Source of the DNA: Neomonachus schauinslandi
Lineage: Eukaryota; Chordata; Mammalia; Carnivora; Phocidae
Assembly (NCBI RefSeq): GCF_002201575.2
Contig: NC_058410.1
Span: 37,075,877-37,139,876 of the forward strand
Direction: 5' to 3'
Length of the DNA: 64,000 bases
The position numbers were made by a program, and so were the translations under genes. Below, in pieces: positions 10,960 through 20,879 of the stretch (positions within the stretch are counted from its first letter, which is position 1; each line of letters opens with the position of its first letter). The notes under the pieces are model-generated. The model was not told the DNA's origin and did no database searches. It saw nothing but the letters and a program-made list of their open reading frames with translations.

Positions 10960-12800
10960 CAAAACAAAATTTCATGACAGACACCTAAAGCAAAATTCAA
11001 AAAAAAAGGTATCCCTACACCCCCTAAACTTTCATCTGCCATCAGGACTACATGCTATCAGCAACTGTATGGGAAAACATGGAGAGAAGACAAAAGCACT
11101 TCGAATGAGGGTGAGACATAGAAAACAAATTCCTAACAGGTATTTCCCTCAAAATGAGATGTCCTTACTAATGTGAAAAGCTCAGTGACCCTATCTGAAA
11201 ACAGCAGACATGTGTGGGAGGGGCCCTCAGAGGCTGTAACTCATGAGTGAGTTCAAGGGACCACAGAACAGACAGATTAGGCAGGGGAGTCTCACCTCCA
11301 AGAACTCTCCAAATTGACCAACCTAAGGTCCCTTTCAAAACACATGCTCAACCTAAGGGGAACAGCTGGGAGGAGAAGCTAAACAGAGCAGAGTGGAAAC
11401 ACCAGGCCAAAGTAAAGAGAAGCTCCAGAATAAAAGATTGGGGGAGAAGGCCAGAGGTAGGAGGCTAAGAAAGCTTGCTTGACCCTTCCTTTCTTTGAAT
11501 ATAGGAAAACACTTCTCACTCAAAATCAGCGAGAGGAATGCAATGTAGACAGATGCCATGTAAAGTTTTTATAAGGAAAAAGAACAGTGAGCAAAATAAT
11601 ATTCATGTAGACAATAGAGGCATGCCAGAAACCATCCTACAAAATAGATTAAAAATATCTAAAATATTAGAAAAATAGCTAAAAGAATTGAGAAAATAAT
11701 AGAAACTATGAAAGAAAGCCAAAAGAATTAGAAACATTCAGAAATGAGCTGATGGGGAAAATAAGGAATATTTGAAAGGAAGAGGACAGAACTCAGGAAA
11801 GACTTAGATAAAAAAGTACAAATGTTTTCAGAAATGATGACTAGACTAGTAGGAACACAAGAACAAATAAATGAATTTGGATAATGGATAATGCCTTTGG
11901 GTACATGGATGTTGCCTTCCAAAAAACAGAATATGGTAAAGAGGAAATTTTAAAAATATATAAAAGTTTTAAAAAAAGAAATGAAACCATTTAAAAGAAA
12001 GAAAGTGAAAGAAAAAAGGAAACAAGATCCACAACCTATGTCATGGAAGTCCCCAGAGAAGATACCTAAAGCAATAGAAGAGACTCAATACTAAAATGTA
12101 TCATCTAGGAAAACCTTTCTGAAATAAATAAAGAGCAAATATATTAAAAGAGTAAACCATAGGCCTAAAAAATTTTTAACAAAAAGAGACCACATATTGT
12201 TAAAGTAAAACTAACTTTTAAGGGGAAAAAAAGTCCTTTGAATATCTAGAAAAAAAGACAAAGTGATTTGTAAGGAAAGAAAACCTGATGGTCATCATGC
12301 TTTTTAACAAGAACACTTCATGACAAAAGACAATGAAATATCTTAATATATTTGAGATACTCAAGGAAAGAAAGCATAAGCCAAGGCTTTTACATGCAAA
12401 GTGACTTTCAAGTAAAAATGCTGAACTTTTTATGAACATACAAGAATTCAGGAAATATTGCCCCATGGAGCCCTTCCTGAGTAATCTCCTAGAGAACAAA
12501 CTTTGGACAATCAAAATGACTACAGTCAGTGGCATAGGGACCAATGGTGAGAATTTAATACATATTTATTTGTGGAACTAATATTAAATTAAATAATGGA
12601 TACAAAGAAAACATTATAGTACATAATGGCTATATATTCGGATGACATATACACAGCACAATTATTGAGAAGTACAGGAAGGGAATATAGAAAATAGAAT
12701 AAACTTGCTAATTACCTTGAAAAACATTGCTAGATAATAAATGAAGGTAGCATAGAGTTAGAATATCACTAACCCTTAATGAAATAATGCATCAATACAA
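10960..12800 (+). repeat. HAL1/L1 ORF1-type non-LTR remnant, sense
   Basis: A GC-richer leader (11200-11470) is followed by A-rich ORF1-like sequence. The final part, 'cctgatggtcatcatgct', 'cttcatgacaaaagacaatg', 'gagcccttcctgagtaatct', resembles the 3' part of HAL1 (an L1 relative carrying only ORF1). The reading frame is broken throughout, and I find no ORF2/RT sequence after it. An ordinary L1 5' half is the alternative. Confidence 0.55.
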
Positions 12801-12879
12801 TGATTTTTAATGGTAGTTAGCACCATAAAAAGAGAAACAACCAGACAACATGTGCATCCTGATAAAAGTACACATCACC

Positions 12880-13310
12880 ATCTATGAAGTATTTTTGTTT
12901 TATATAAAAAAAATCAAACCTGAATTTGAAAGTCTCTGAATCTAGTAGTTTACAGAAAACACAGGGGAAAGAAGAACGTGTTATATAAGCCCACAGGGAT
13001 ACATCCCAGACTGTGGGAAATTCTCTGGGACTAATTACTCAGTCTTTTCTACAAACTAATTTCCAGGGGTAAAGGAGTGAAATGGGCTTAGAGCTCAAAA
13101 GAGACTTAGGATACTTGTCAAACAATTACAATGTATAAGCTTTATTTGAATCCTTATTTGAACAAAAAATTTTGAAAAAATAATTATGAAGTAATTGAGG
13201 AAATGAGAATACTCTGTTGGATATATGAAGATATTAAGGAAATAATGGGGATTTTAAATAAACTATAGTTCTATTTCTTAGAAAAGAATAAACAACTGAC
13301 TTAAAAAATC
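12880..13310 (+). repeat. Ancient interspersed repeat (possibly old L1 3' UTR)
   Basis: 'gaatttgaaagtctctgaat', 'cacagggatacatcccagac', 'caattacaatgtataagc' and 'gatattaaggaaataatg' are a familiar ordered set from an old mammalian repeat. The family name is uncertain. Confidence 0.5.
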
Positions 13311-13659
13311 TTATCTTTACTATTATATAGTCACATTATTTAACTTATGTATATGCTAGCATAAAATTATAGTACAGCATCATGGTAACATATTACATTG
13401 ATCAAATAGAAATTTAGAAGTTCTACGGATGAAAATAAAGAACTTAAATGCTAGAAAGTGTATCAAATGAGACCTAGTCTAATAAATTATTGCTTGGCCC
13501 CAAACCTGTCATTTTAAGGATGTGCAATCATGAAACTTTGAGTTCACTAATTATTCCATAGACATGATTATTTTTCTATTACACTATTTTTATGTCTAAA
13601 ATGAGCTCTCTTTGGCTTATGTTTGAACACATTTCCTTTATTTGGCCTTCTTAGAAATG

Positions 13660-13815
13660 GCCATATCAAGACAGACCTGGATTTGCTATCTTTTTATCAC
13701 TGACCACTTGGTCATTTTGAGAAAGAGCCTCAGGGAATAGAGGTGAAGATTAAATGAAAAGTATTTAAAATGCTGACATGTGAAAAGCATTCACTAGTAA
13801 TTATTATTGTATAAA
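13660..13815 (+). repeat. MIR-like fragment (3' part)
   Basis: 'gaagattaaatgaaaagtat', 'gtgaaaagcattcactag' and 'taattattattg' resemble the MIR 3' half (gattaaatgag...catgtaaagcgcttagca...attattatt). Diverged. Confidence 0.45.
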
Positions 13816-13829
13816 AATTTTTATTGATA

Positions 13830-14345
13830 GCTGTATCATGCAGGACCCTTACTCACATAAAAAGCAGTCCACCATAGCTAACTTTAAGAAAAAGGGTATT
13901 ACTGAAAAAATAAAGTTAGGTAGTTTACAGAATTTCTGAGAGAACCAAAAATTGAGTTTAAATACTACAGAGCCAGGAATAGAGCATCAAAGAGAAATGC
14001 CCAAACTTCTATTCTAGTGTACTCACAACTGATAGACAAATATCACTTTGCTGTGTAACAACTAAAACACCAGGGACAGTTTGCCAGAAACTCCAGTAAC
14101 TTAGACTCCAGGTTGCCTTAAAAGAACCAAGTGCCTCCACCATCAGGACTGCCAACTGATCTGATCTCCTCAACATAACCACTACCACTCACTTCCGCCT
14201 CCAGGTCTCAATGACTATATCTGCTTGGTGGAACCTAGGTCACAAGTAGAACCCTTGCGGCAAAGGGTTCTGAGAAATACAGCTTTAGCCTAGACTCTAT
14301 TGCACAAAAATTATGCTGGAAGGGAATCAAATGCTTACTAGGTGA
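13830..14345 (+). repeat. Ancient interspersed repeat, family not named
   Basis: 'ggactgccaactgatctgat', 'aatgactatatctgcttggt' and 'cacaagtagaacccttgcgg' are landmarks of an old mammalian repeat I recognise by layout only. No coding frame. Confidence 0.4.
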
Positions 14346-14362
14346 ACTAAAATAAGTGTCAT

Positions 14363-14416
14363 GTTCTAAAATACTTAAATTCAATCTGTGTTCTAAAATA
14401 CTTAAATTCAATCTGT
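14363..14416. repeat. Perfect 27-bp tandem duplication
   Basis: Two identical 27-bp units (14363-14389 and 14390-14416), each beginning 'gttctaaaatacttaaattc', followed by the first three bases of a third. Identity is complete despite the old surroundings, so the duplication is recent or a length polymorphism. Confidence 0.95.
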
Positions 14417-14872
14417 GTTTTCCCTCTTTAATGTAAGTCTTGCTGACTCCTCTAATCCTCCTCCATGGGACAATTTTTTACTGAATACCTTTATCTTTAC
14501 TGAGTTTCTCCAGTCTTTCCACACCCTACCTCAAATGTTATTAACCTTGTCCTTTTATTCTAATGTGTCTAATTAATGCCGAGTAGAGCAGAAGGATGAC
14601 TTTTTAAAAAGGTATACATTTGCTAAAATATCCCACTCTACTATGACTTTTATGAAAATAAATTGATTTTGCAGATACATGTTTGACTTGTTTGATATGA
14701 TCTATTTTTCTTATGTAGCCATCTAGAACATATTGTATAATATTACCATGTATTTTTTAATTAAACCTATAATTTGGTTTTAGATTATCTTCTAAAGTCA
14801 TTAAGAAAGATAATTATCTTCTGAAAAGTATTTAGGATATGTTAGAAGCTACTTTTTAAAAGCATAAAGCAG

Positions 14873-14997
14873 GGGGTGCTTGGGTTGCTCAGTCAGTTAA
14901 GCTTCCAGCTCAGGTCTTGATCTCAGGATCATGAGTTCAAGCCTCATGTTGGGCTCTACCCTGGGTGTGGAGACTACTTACAAAAAAAAGGGGGGGG
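14873..14997 (+). mobile_element. Short CAN-SINE, sense
   Basis: Head 'gggggtgcttgggttgctca', then 'ctcaggatcatgagttcaag' and 'gggctctaccctgggtgtgg', ending directly in an A/G-rich tail. It lacks the CT-rich middle of the longer copies, as in the older short sub-type also seen at 26621-26728. Confidence 0.85.
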
Positions 14998-14999
14998 AG

Positions 15000-15630
15000 G
15001 ATAAAACAGCATATGTATTACAAAACTATTTTTTCAAAAATAATAATCCCCAAATGATACTTCTGCTATAAAACAAGGCCAAGTCCAAAATTCATAGTCT
15101 TTAAAATAGAAGGGCCACCATTTTTCCTCTTCTCAGCTTAACATTCATTGTTTATGGCTACTTTTGGAACTTAATGAAATTATACAAGCTATATTTATTC
15201 ATGTTCTCAACTCTGGATAGCATCTCTTTACTGAAGGATTTTTTTCCAATAGCCATACATACCATGAAATCATTTAAGTATAAGTAAAGTCAATGAAAGG
15301 TGAAGGACTTTTGTCTTCCAGGGAAGTCGGTTGATAAATGCATCAGCTCATCTAAGTTTGCCTACCAGATGTGATTTGACTTTAACATTTCATAATTCTG
15401 TTTGCAAGCAAAGTGAAAAAGGAAACAAATGAACAAATATAATTTGTTGAGGTCTGTGAATTGAATAGAGAAGTGTGGAAAGAGATGAAGGTAGGGGTGA
15501 AGGAACTGCTTGAAGGCAAGAATCAATCATTAGGATATGATACAGAAGGTAATGAAGAGCAAATGGTTTAATGATGCCAGAGGAACACCTGATCTTGGCT
15601 ATTGAATAAGAGGGTAGAAAGACAGTGGGT
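15000..15630. other. Unassigned noncoding stretch
   Basis: No gene or repeat recognised. A 96-codon antisense frame (15390-15680) has no recognisable domain and ends in the adjacent SINE. Confidence 0.55.
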
Positions 15631-15647
15631 AGAAATCTTTGGTTCAT

Positions 15648-16095
15648 AGGGCACCTGGGGGGCTCAGTTGGTTGAACCACTGACTCTTGATTTGGGCTCA
15701 GGTCCTGATCTCAGGGTGGTGAGATGGAGCCCCACATCGCATCAGACTCCCTACTCAGTGGGGAGTCTGTTTGAGATTCTCTCTCTCGGGGCACCTGGGT
15801 GGCTCGGTTGGTTGAGCGGCTGCCTTCGGCTCAGGTCATAATCCCAGGGTCCTGGGATCGAGCCCCGCGTCGGGCTCCCTGCTCGGTGGAGAGTCTGCTT
15901 CTCCCTCTCCCTCTGCCTGCCTCTCTGCCTACTTGTGCTCTCTATCTCTCTGTCAAATAAATAAATAAATAAATAACCCATGCTTAAAAAAAAAAAAAAA
16001 AAAGAGATTCTCTCTCTCCCTCTGGCCCTCTCCCTACTCACATGCTCTCTCTCTCTCTCTTAAATAAATAAATAAATCTTAAAAAAAAAAGAAGA
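15648..16095 (+). mobile_element. Outer CAN-SINE, split by a second CAN-SINE
   Basis: Left part 15648-15787 (head to CT-rich body) and right part 16019-16095 (CT-rich body, AATAAA tail, A-run) form one SINE. Perfect 17-bp duplications agaaatctttggttcat lie at 15631-15647 and 16096-16112. The interruption is the SINE at 15788-16003. Confidence 0.97.
15788..16003 (+). mobile_element. Inner CAN-SINE, complete, inside another CAN-SINE
   Basis: Complete copy: head with A-box-like 'tggctcggttggttgagc', B-box-like 'gggatcgagcccc' near 15854-15866, CT-rich body, repeated aaat tail and an A-run. Perfect 15-bp duplication gagattctctctctc at 15773-15787 and 16004-16018. Retained CpGs (cgagccccgcgtcgg) and the intact A-tail suggest it is among the younger insertions here. 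Confidence 0.97.
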
Positions 16096-16112
16096 AGAAA
16101 TCTTTGGTTCAT

Positions 16113-17000
16113 TGGCTTAAAACAGGTATATTTGAAAGTTCTCATTTTTGATAAACTACAGGCTGTTTTCAATCTAGTACAAATATTCATGTACAAATAT
16201 TAGTGGTCAGATGTTCCAAACAATGGTAATTGGTTGATGGACTGAAACTTTTTAACTAACATAATAAAGAAATAATAATTAAAACCAGAGAAGAAAACTA
16301 CAAAACTATAAGTAGTCTTTGCCCCAAAGAACTTTCAGAGCCACCCTCACAGATGGTAACCAAGTTTGATAGGCCAGAGAGAGATAGGCAGTTTTCAGGC
16401 TTCCTTCTTGCGCCAAGATTATTGGACCAACGTCAGAGACAATGACCAATCTCTTTCAAGTTGGCCCAGAGGGATCTGGCAAGCAAAGTTCAAATCTCTG
16501 CAGAATATTTCATCCTTACAATGAACTACAGGCCCTGGTTGTGTTTACCATATGGGTTTATTCTTAAGTCAATTAAAAGATAAGCAGTCTCAGAAAACAT
16601 ATGGTACATATTCCACAATACTTTAGAGAAACTGCACAATGTATCTTCCATAGAATCTACAATTTAACAGAGAATTAAAATTTGCCTTACAGTCACACAA
16701 AACTTGCTAGTATCAGATTGTCCTTAAGTACAAGTAGATAAATTTATTTTGCCATTCTTAATAGGAGAAAAATTGCAGACCATCCAGTATAGAAATTCTG
16801 CAATTTTTGTTCTTTTAAGACTAGCAAAATGTATTCTTTTGCTAGCCATAATATACGAACCAATGTACACTCTTTTATACCTATGTAAGCCACATTCTCA
16901 AAGGCATGCAATACAGTTTAAAGAGTTTTTGGTTATTATGCCCTGAAGAAACATTTGAGATAACAATTCTACCAATTAATGTTGACATATTCTGTTTATT
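16113..17000. other. Unassigned noncoding stretch
   Basis: Single-copy-looking sequence with no gene, RNA or repeat landmark recognised. Confidence 0.55.
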
Positions 17001-17019
17001 TAAAAGTATATCAGTATGA

Positions 17020-17189
17020 GGGTCACCTGGGTGGCTCAGATGGTTAAGCGTCTGCCTTTGGCTCAGGTCATGATCCTAGGGTCCTGGGATCGAGTCCCGC
17101 TTCTCCCTCTGCCTCTGCCTCTCTCTCTCTCTCTCTGACTTTCATGAATAAATAAATAAATAAAAACATTTAAAAAAATAAAAAATAAA
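17020..17189 (+). mobile_element. CAN-SINE, sense, deletion in middle, 19-bp TSD
   Basis: Head and B-box are complete to 'gatcgagtcccgc', then the sequence jumps directly to 'ttctccctctgcctctgc', missing the usual 'cgggctccctgctcag' segment. Perfect duplication taaaagtatatcagtatga at 17001-17019 and 17190-17208. Confidence 0.95.
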
Positions 17190-17208
17190 TAAAAGTATAT
17201 CAGTATGA

Positions 17209-19240
17209 AAATTCTTTAATAATATTTCAATCATTCTTCAAGTACGCATGATTTAAAATTGCCATCTTTTCCTCTGAGTATAATAAAACATCAGTTTATA
17301 AGGTATGTCCAGGTAGTATCTGGGGTATATCTATTGGAGAAAGTGTTTTGGGGCACCCAAAGAAGATGACAAGATCTCTTTAATTTACAATGTAAAGCAA
17401 CCATGCTATTTTATAGCAGGCAATTTTTGTACTTTTCTCCTTGTCTTTATTTTTAGTCTCTATGATGTTTTGTTCCCAGATGTCGGAATGTAGCTGAACA
17501 GGGGCTGCTGCTAATTATTGAGCAAATATCCATATGAAGTCCAGATGTTAATGTGTGATCATTTTTTTCTATCATCAAATACATTTCTTTTTGAGTCATG
17601 TTGAGATCAGATAAGAATCTTCCTACACTTTACCTTCGTCATTTGGAGCCCTTACTTTATTTAGTCTTCAGTCAGTTACCTATCATTTACCTACACTCTT
17701 ATGTGAAGTTTATATCCAAATGAATTAACTTTATGTTTCTTATTTTGTTAAGTATAATCTGACTTAGATTTCCATAAGAAGAAAACCTCTTAAGAAAGAC
17801 ATTTTTATGTGCAATTTATAAAATAAAATGTTGAAACTAAGCACAAAGAGAATATCTGGAGAGAAAACAAACACTACATTTAGCTAGATGTTAACATCAA
17901 ATGTTTTCTTCCAGAGAAATGGTTATTAATAATAGAAGAACAATATAAAACCCTAAGTTAATTGTGGGAATTTTCAAAGCTTCTCTGGGCTGGAAGAAAA
18001 TAAAAAAGCAGTCAATCTCTCATGGCTTACCAATAGATCAATATATACTCTTCATATTAATAAATTTGAATATTTTAATTTGAAATTTATCTACTGAGTC
18101 TATACTTCAGAGCAATATAGCTGTTTAAGTAGAGAAAATTGCCACAATGCTTTCTAACACTAAATTCCTATTATAAACTAACTTCACATGGTTCTGAATC
18201 CTCTAGAAATATTAGCATTACAAACCGAACACTCGACACTAGAAAAACCACATTTCAGTAACTCTCATATGGGAATAAAATAAGACTAGAACAAAACCAA
18301 AACTTACAATTTTTTTTAAAAGTCAATAAGCTTAAAATTGTTATGGTACTACCATACAATTCCCTTTTTTGATTCTTGGAAACACTGAAAAGCACTTTAT
18401 TAAAGTATATTTCAGTTACTCCCTCCATAAACACATAATTTTTTGTAGACAAAACTGGGTGAAGAAATCCAAGAGATATTATAATTTCAAACTGTATTTT
18501 TCCTCAAACTGAGGTGATAACATTACAAAGTCTTCCCACCAACTAAGGAGCAAAAGAGGCTGCTCATTGTCTGATTTGGCTCCAGATGTAGAAGTCATGG
18601 CATTGGCCTTCAGGAGAGTTGGTGGGAAACCAATTTCAACTGGTTCATATTCAAAATTTGAGCATGATACTGGTATATCTGATTGTTTTGTGTAAGAACT
18701 TATGGTATGGAAAGATATATTTTGAGAGATATCTAAATATAAAGTAGCTTTACATTATATTTTAATTCTCCAACAAATTATCTTGATTTTTCCATGCCAG
18801 GCAATTTTCACATATTTGTACATGAAACTTTGATTAAAAGAAATGAGCCATTCAGTGACTCAAAGAAAAGTTTTGGCATTAAAGAAAAAAAGTCACTACT
18901 TGCAGACTTACCTGTGGTGTCCCTAATCAATGAAAACCTTTCAATAACTCAAATACAGGTTAACTGAATGTGGTTTACTAATTATTATGCCAAACATTAT
19001 GAACAAAAAAAGTTCAAAACCCATTATAGACCTATGCATCATGTGATATTAGAACACTAAATCTCTAACTGTAAACTATCATTTTGTACAACTTAATGAA
19101 TAACAATTATGAGAATTAATCCATTAATCTGGGACTAGAAAAAAGCAGGCCATGTGCCTAAAAGAAACCAGATGATATATCGACAAGTTCTAGTTCTCTT
19201 TTTTCCTATTAGTAAACTGATATATTTAACAGGAATAAAA
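17209..19240. other. Unassigned 2-kb noncoding stretch without recognised repeats
   Basis: I see no repeat landmark, exon or RNA gene. This is one of the two longest repeat-free blocks in the window by eye. Confidence 0.5.
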
Positions 19241-19253
19241 ATCAATGGGAGTA

Positions 19254-19450
19254 GGGGTACCTGGGTGGTTCAGTCAGTTAAGCGTCTGCCTTCAGCTCAG
19301 GTCATGACCCCAGGGTCCTGGGATTGAGTCCTGCATCAGACTTCCTGCTGAGCAGGGAGCCTACTTCTCCCTCTGCCTCTCTCCCAACTTGTGTTCTCTC
19401 TTGTGCATGCTCTCTCTGTCAAAAAAATAAATAAAATCTTTTTTAAAAAA
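19254..19450 (+). mobile_element. CAN-SINE, sense, with TSD
   Basis: Full-length: 'ggggtacctgggtggttcag', B-box-like 'gggattgagtcctgc', 'gagcagggagcctacttctc' and an AATAAA/T-rich tail. Imperfect 13-bp duplication atcaatgggagta / attgatgggagta at 19241-19253 and 19451-19463. Confidence 0.93.
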
Positions 19451-19463
19451 ATTGATGGGAGTA

Positions 19464-20440
19464 TATATCTAAGTTGGATCTTTTTTTTTTCATTTAGCCT
19501 AAAGGCATATGGAGAAAAAGGAAGTTATGATTAGATTTTACTAACCATGAGAGGGCTTTTAAACATTTTAAAAGAAAGTGAAATTTTTATGAGGTCATAG
19601 ATCTTTCAAAATATTTTCCAAAGTTGTCATCTTTGGTATTGTGCTTCACATTTCAGGAGCTTGAACGCCAATCTGCATCCCAACATCATGGAAGTATCTG
19701 AAATATTAGATTTCCTTACAATGCTAAACAATGTCTAAAATTTAGGAGGAAACAGCATATCTGGGGGATGCTAGTAAGTAAAGCTTGTGTTCACAGTCCT
19801 CACTAGGGATGGGCCCCTAAAAGACACTATAATATAAATTTCAATTATGTTTCAATTAACAGAATCATGATTGTTTGTTACTTTGTGTAGCACTAACAAT
19901 CTGGAAGCAAAAATTAACTTTGATGGATTGAAAAGCATCTTGGTAAAATCACCATTTCCTTGATTACTCAGTTTTATGTCCATAGATGAAAAAGTCTTCC
20001 TAAAGTGATTAGTACACCTACTTGATTCCAGGTAGGATTATACCTAGACCATCTAGTAAATGTAGTTGGTGGGGGGGAAAATACATAAAATACATCACAT
20101 CAGAAACGATCATTTCTAGTTCCAAAGATTTTATTGTCACGAAATACTTTGTATATATCATTATAAGCCTTCTTACCCATACTGACCCCAGAAGACTAAA
20201 CTCTGGACAATAAGGTTGGTTCTAAGATGAATCATTTTGTACACAGTCATCTACAGGCCAAGCTTTTAATGACAGCACAATAACACTGAAACATTATTTT
20301 TATGGCAGAAAAAAAATGTAGTATTTATTTCCCCAAAATTTCCACTGCATTTGTTAGTACATTTTTTCAAGAACAGAAAATGAAACACTTAGGGTATAAA
20401 GATTTATCTACACAAATAAAGTGAAATATGAGCAATGTGG
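19464..20440. other. Unassigned noncoding stretch
   Basis: No gene or repeat family recognised. One poly-G of eight near 20068-20077. Confidence 0.5.
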
Positions 20441-20444
20441 ACTT

Positions 20445-20870
20445 GTAGAAAGAGCACTGGTCCAAAGGTTTCCAGATGACTCTGACTAATAAGCCACAAC
20501 ACTTTAGGCAAGTGACTTGGCCTCTCGCTTACTATTTTTAAACAGTAAAATTGGGGGGCGCCTGGGTGGCTCATTTGGTGGTTAAGGATCTGCCTTTGGC
20601 TCAGGTCATGATCTCAGGGTTCTGGGATCAGGCCCAGTGGCAGGCTCCCTGCTCAGCAGGGAGTCTGCTTCTCTCTCTTCCTCTGCCCCTCCCCCTGCTC
20701 ATGCTCTCTCTCCCTCTGTCTCTCTCTCAAATGAATAAATAAAATCTTTTTAAAAAATAAAAATAAATAAACAGTAAAATTGGAATAATAATGGCCATCT
20801 GAGAAAATTAATTACATAAGTAATATGGATTGGAGGATTCATAAAAATGCCAAATCCACCTTTATATTTA
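20445..20870 (+). repeat. MIR fragment split by a CAN-SINE
   Basis: 'cttgtagaaagagcactggt', 'acactttaggcaagtgactt' and 'ctcgcttactatttttaaac' on the left, and 'ggaataataatggccatctg' on the right, follow MIR core order. The SINE at 20555-20767 sits in the middle. Confidence 0.6.
20555..20767 (+). mobile_element. CAN-SINE, sense, with 16-bp TSD
   Basis: Complete: 'ggggcgcctgggtggctcat', CT-rich body and tail 'aataaataaaatctttt'. Perfect duplication taaacagtaaaattgg at 20539-20554 and 20768-20783. The head carries a duplicated 'ggt' (tttggtggttaag). Confidence 0.95.
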
Positions 20871-20879
20871 ATAGCAGAA

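Noticed and set aside
15790..15866. A-box/B-box-like sequences suggesting tRNA genes
   Set aside because: They are the tRNA-derived heads of CAN-SINEs. No cloverleaf with an acceptor stem can be drawn, and the same pattern recurs at every SINE.
15751..16041. 96-codon minus-strand frame with Arg/Glu-rich ends
   Set aside because: Entirely inside the nested SINEs. The RERER-type residues come from the (CT)n tract read in antisense.
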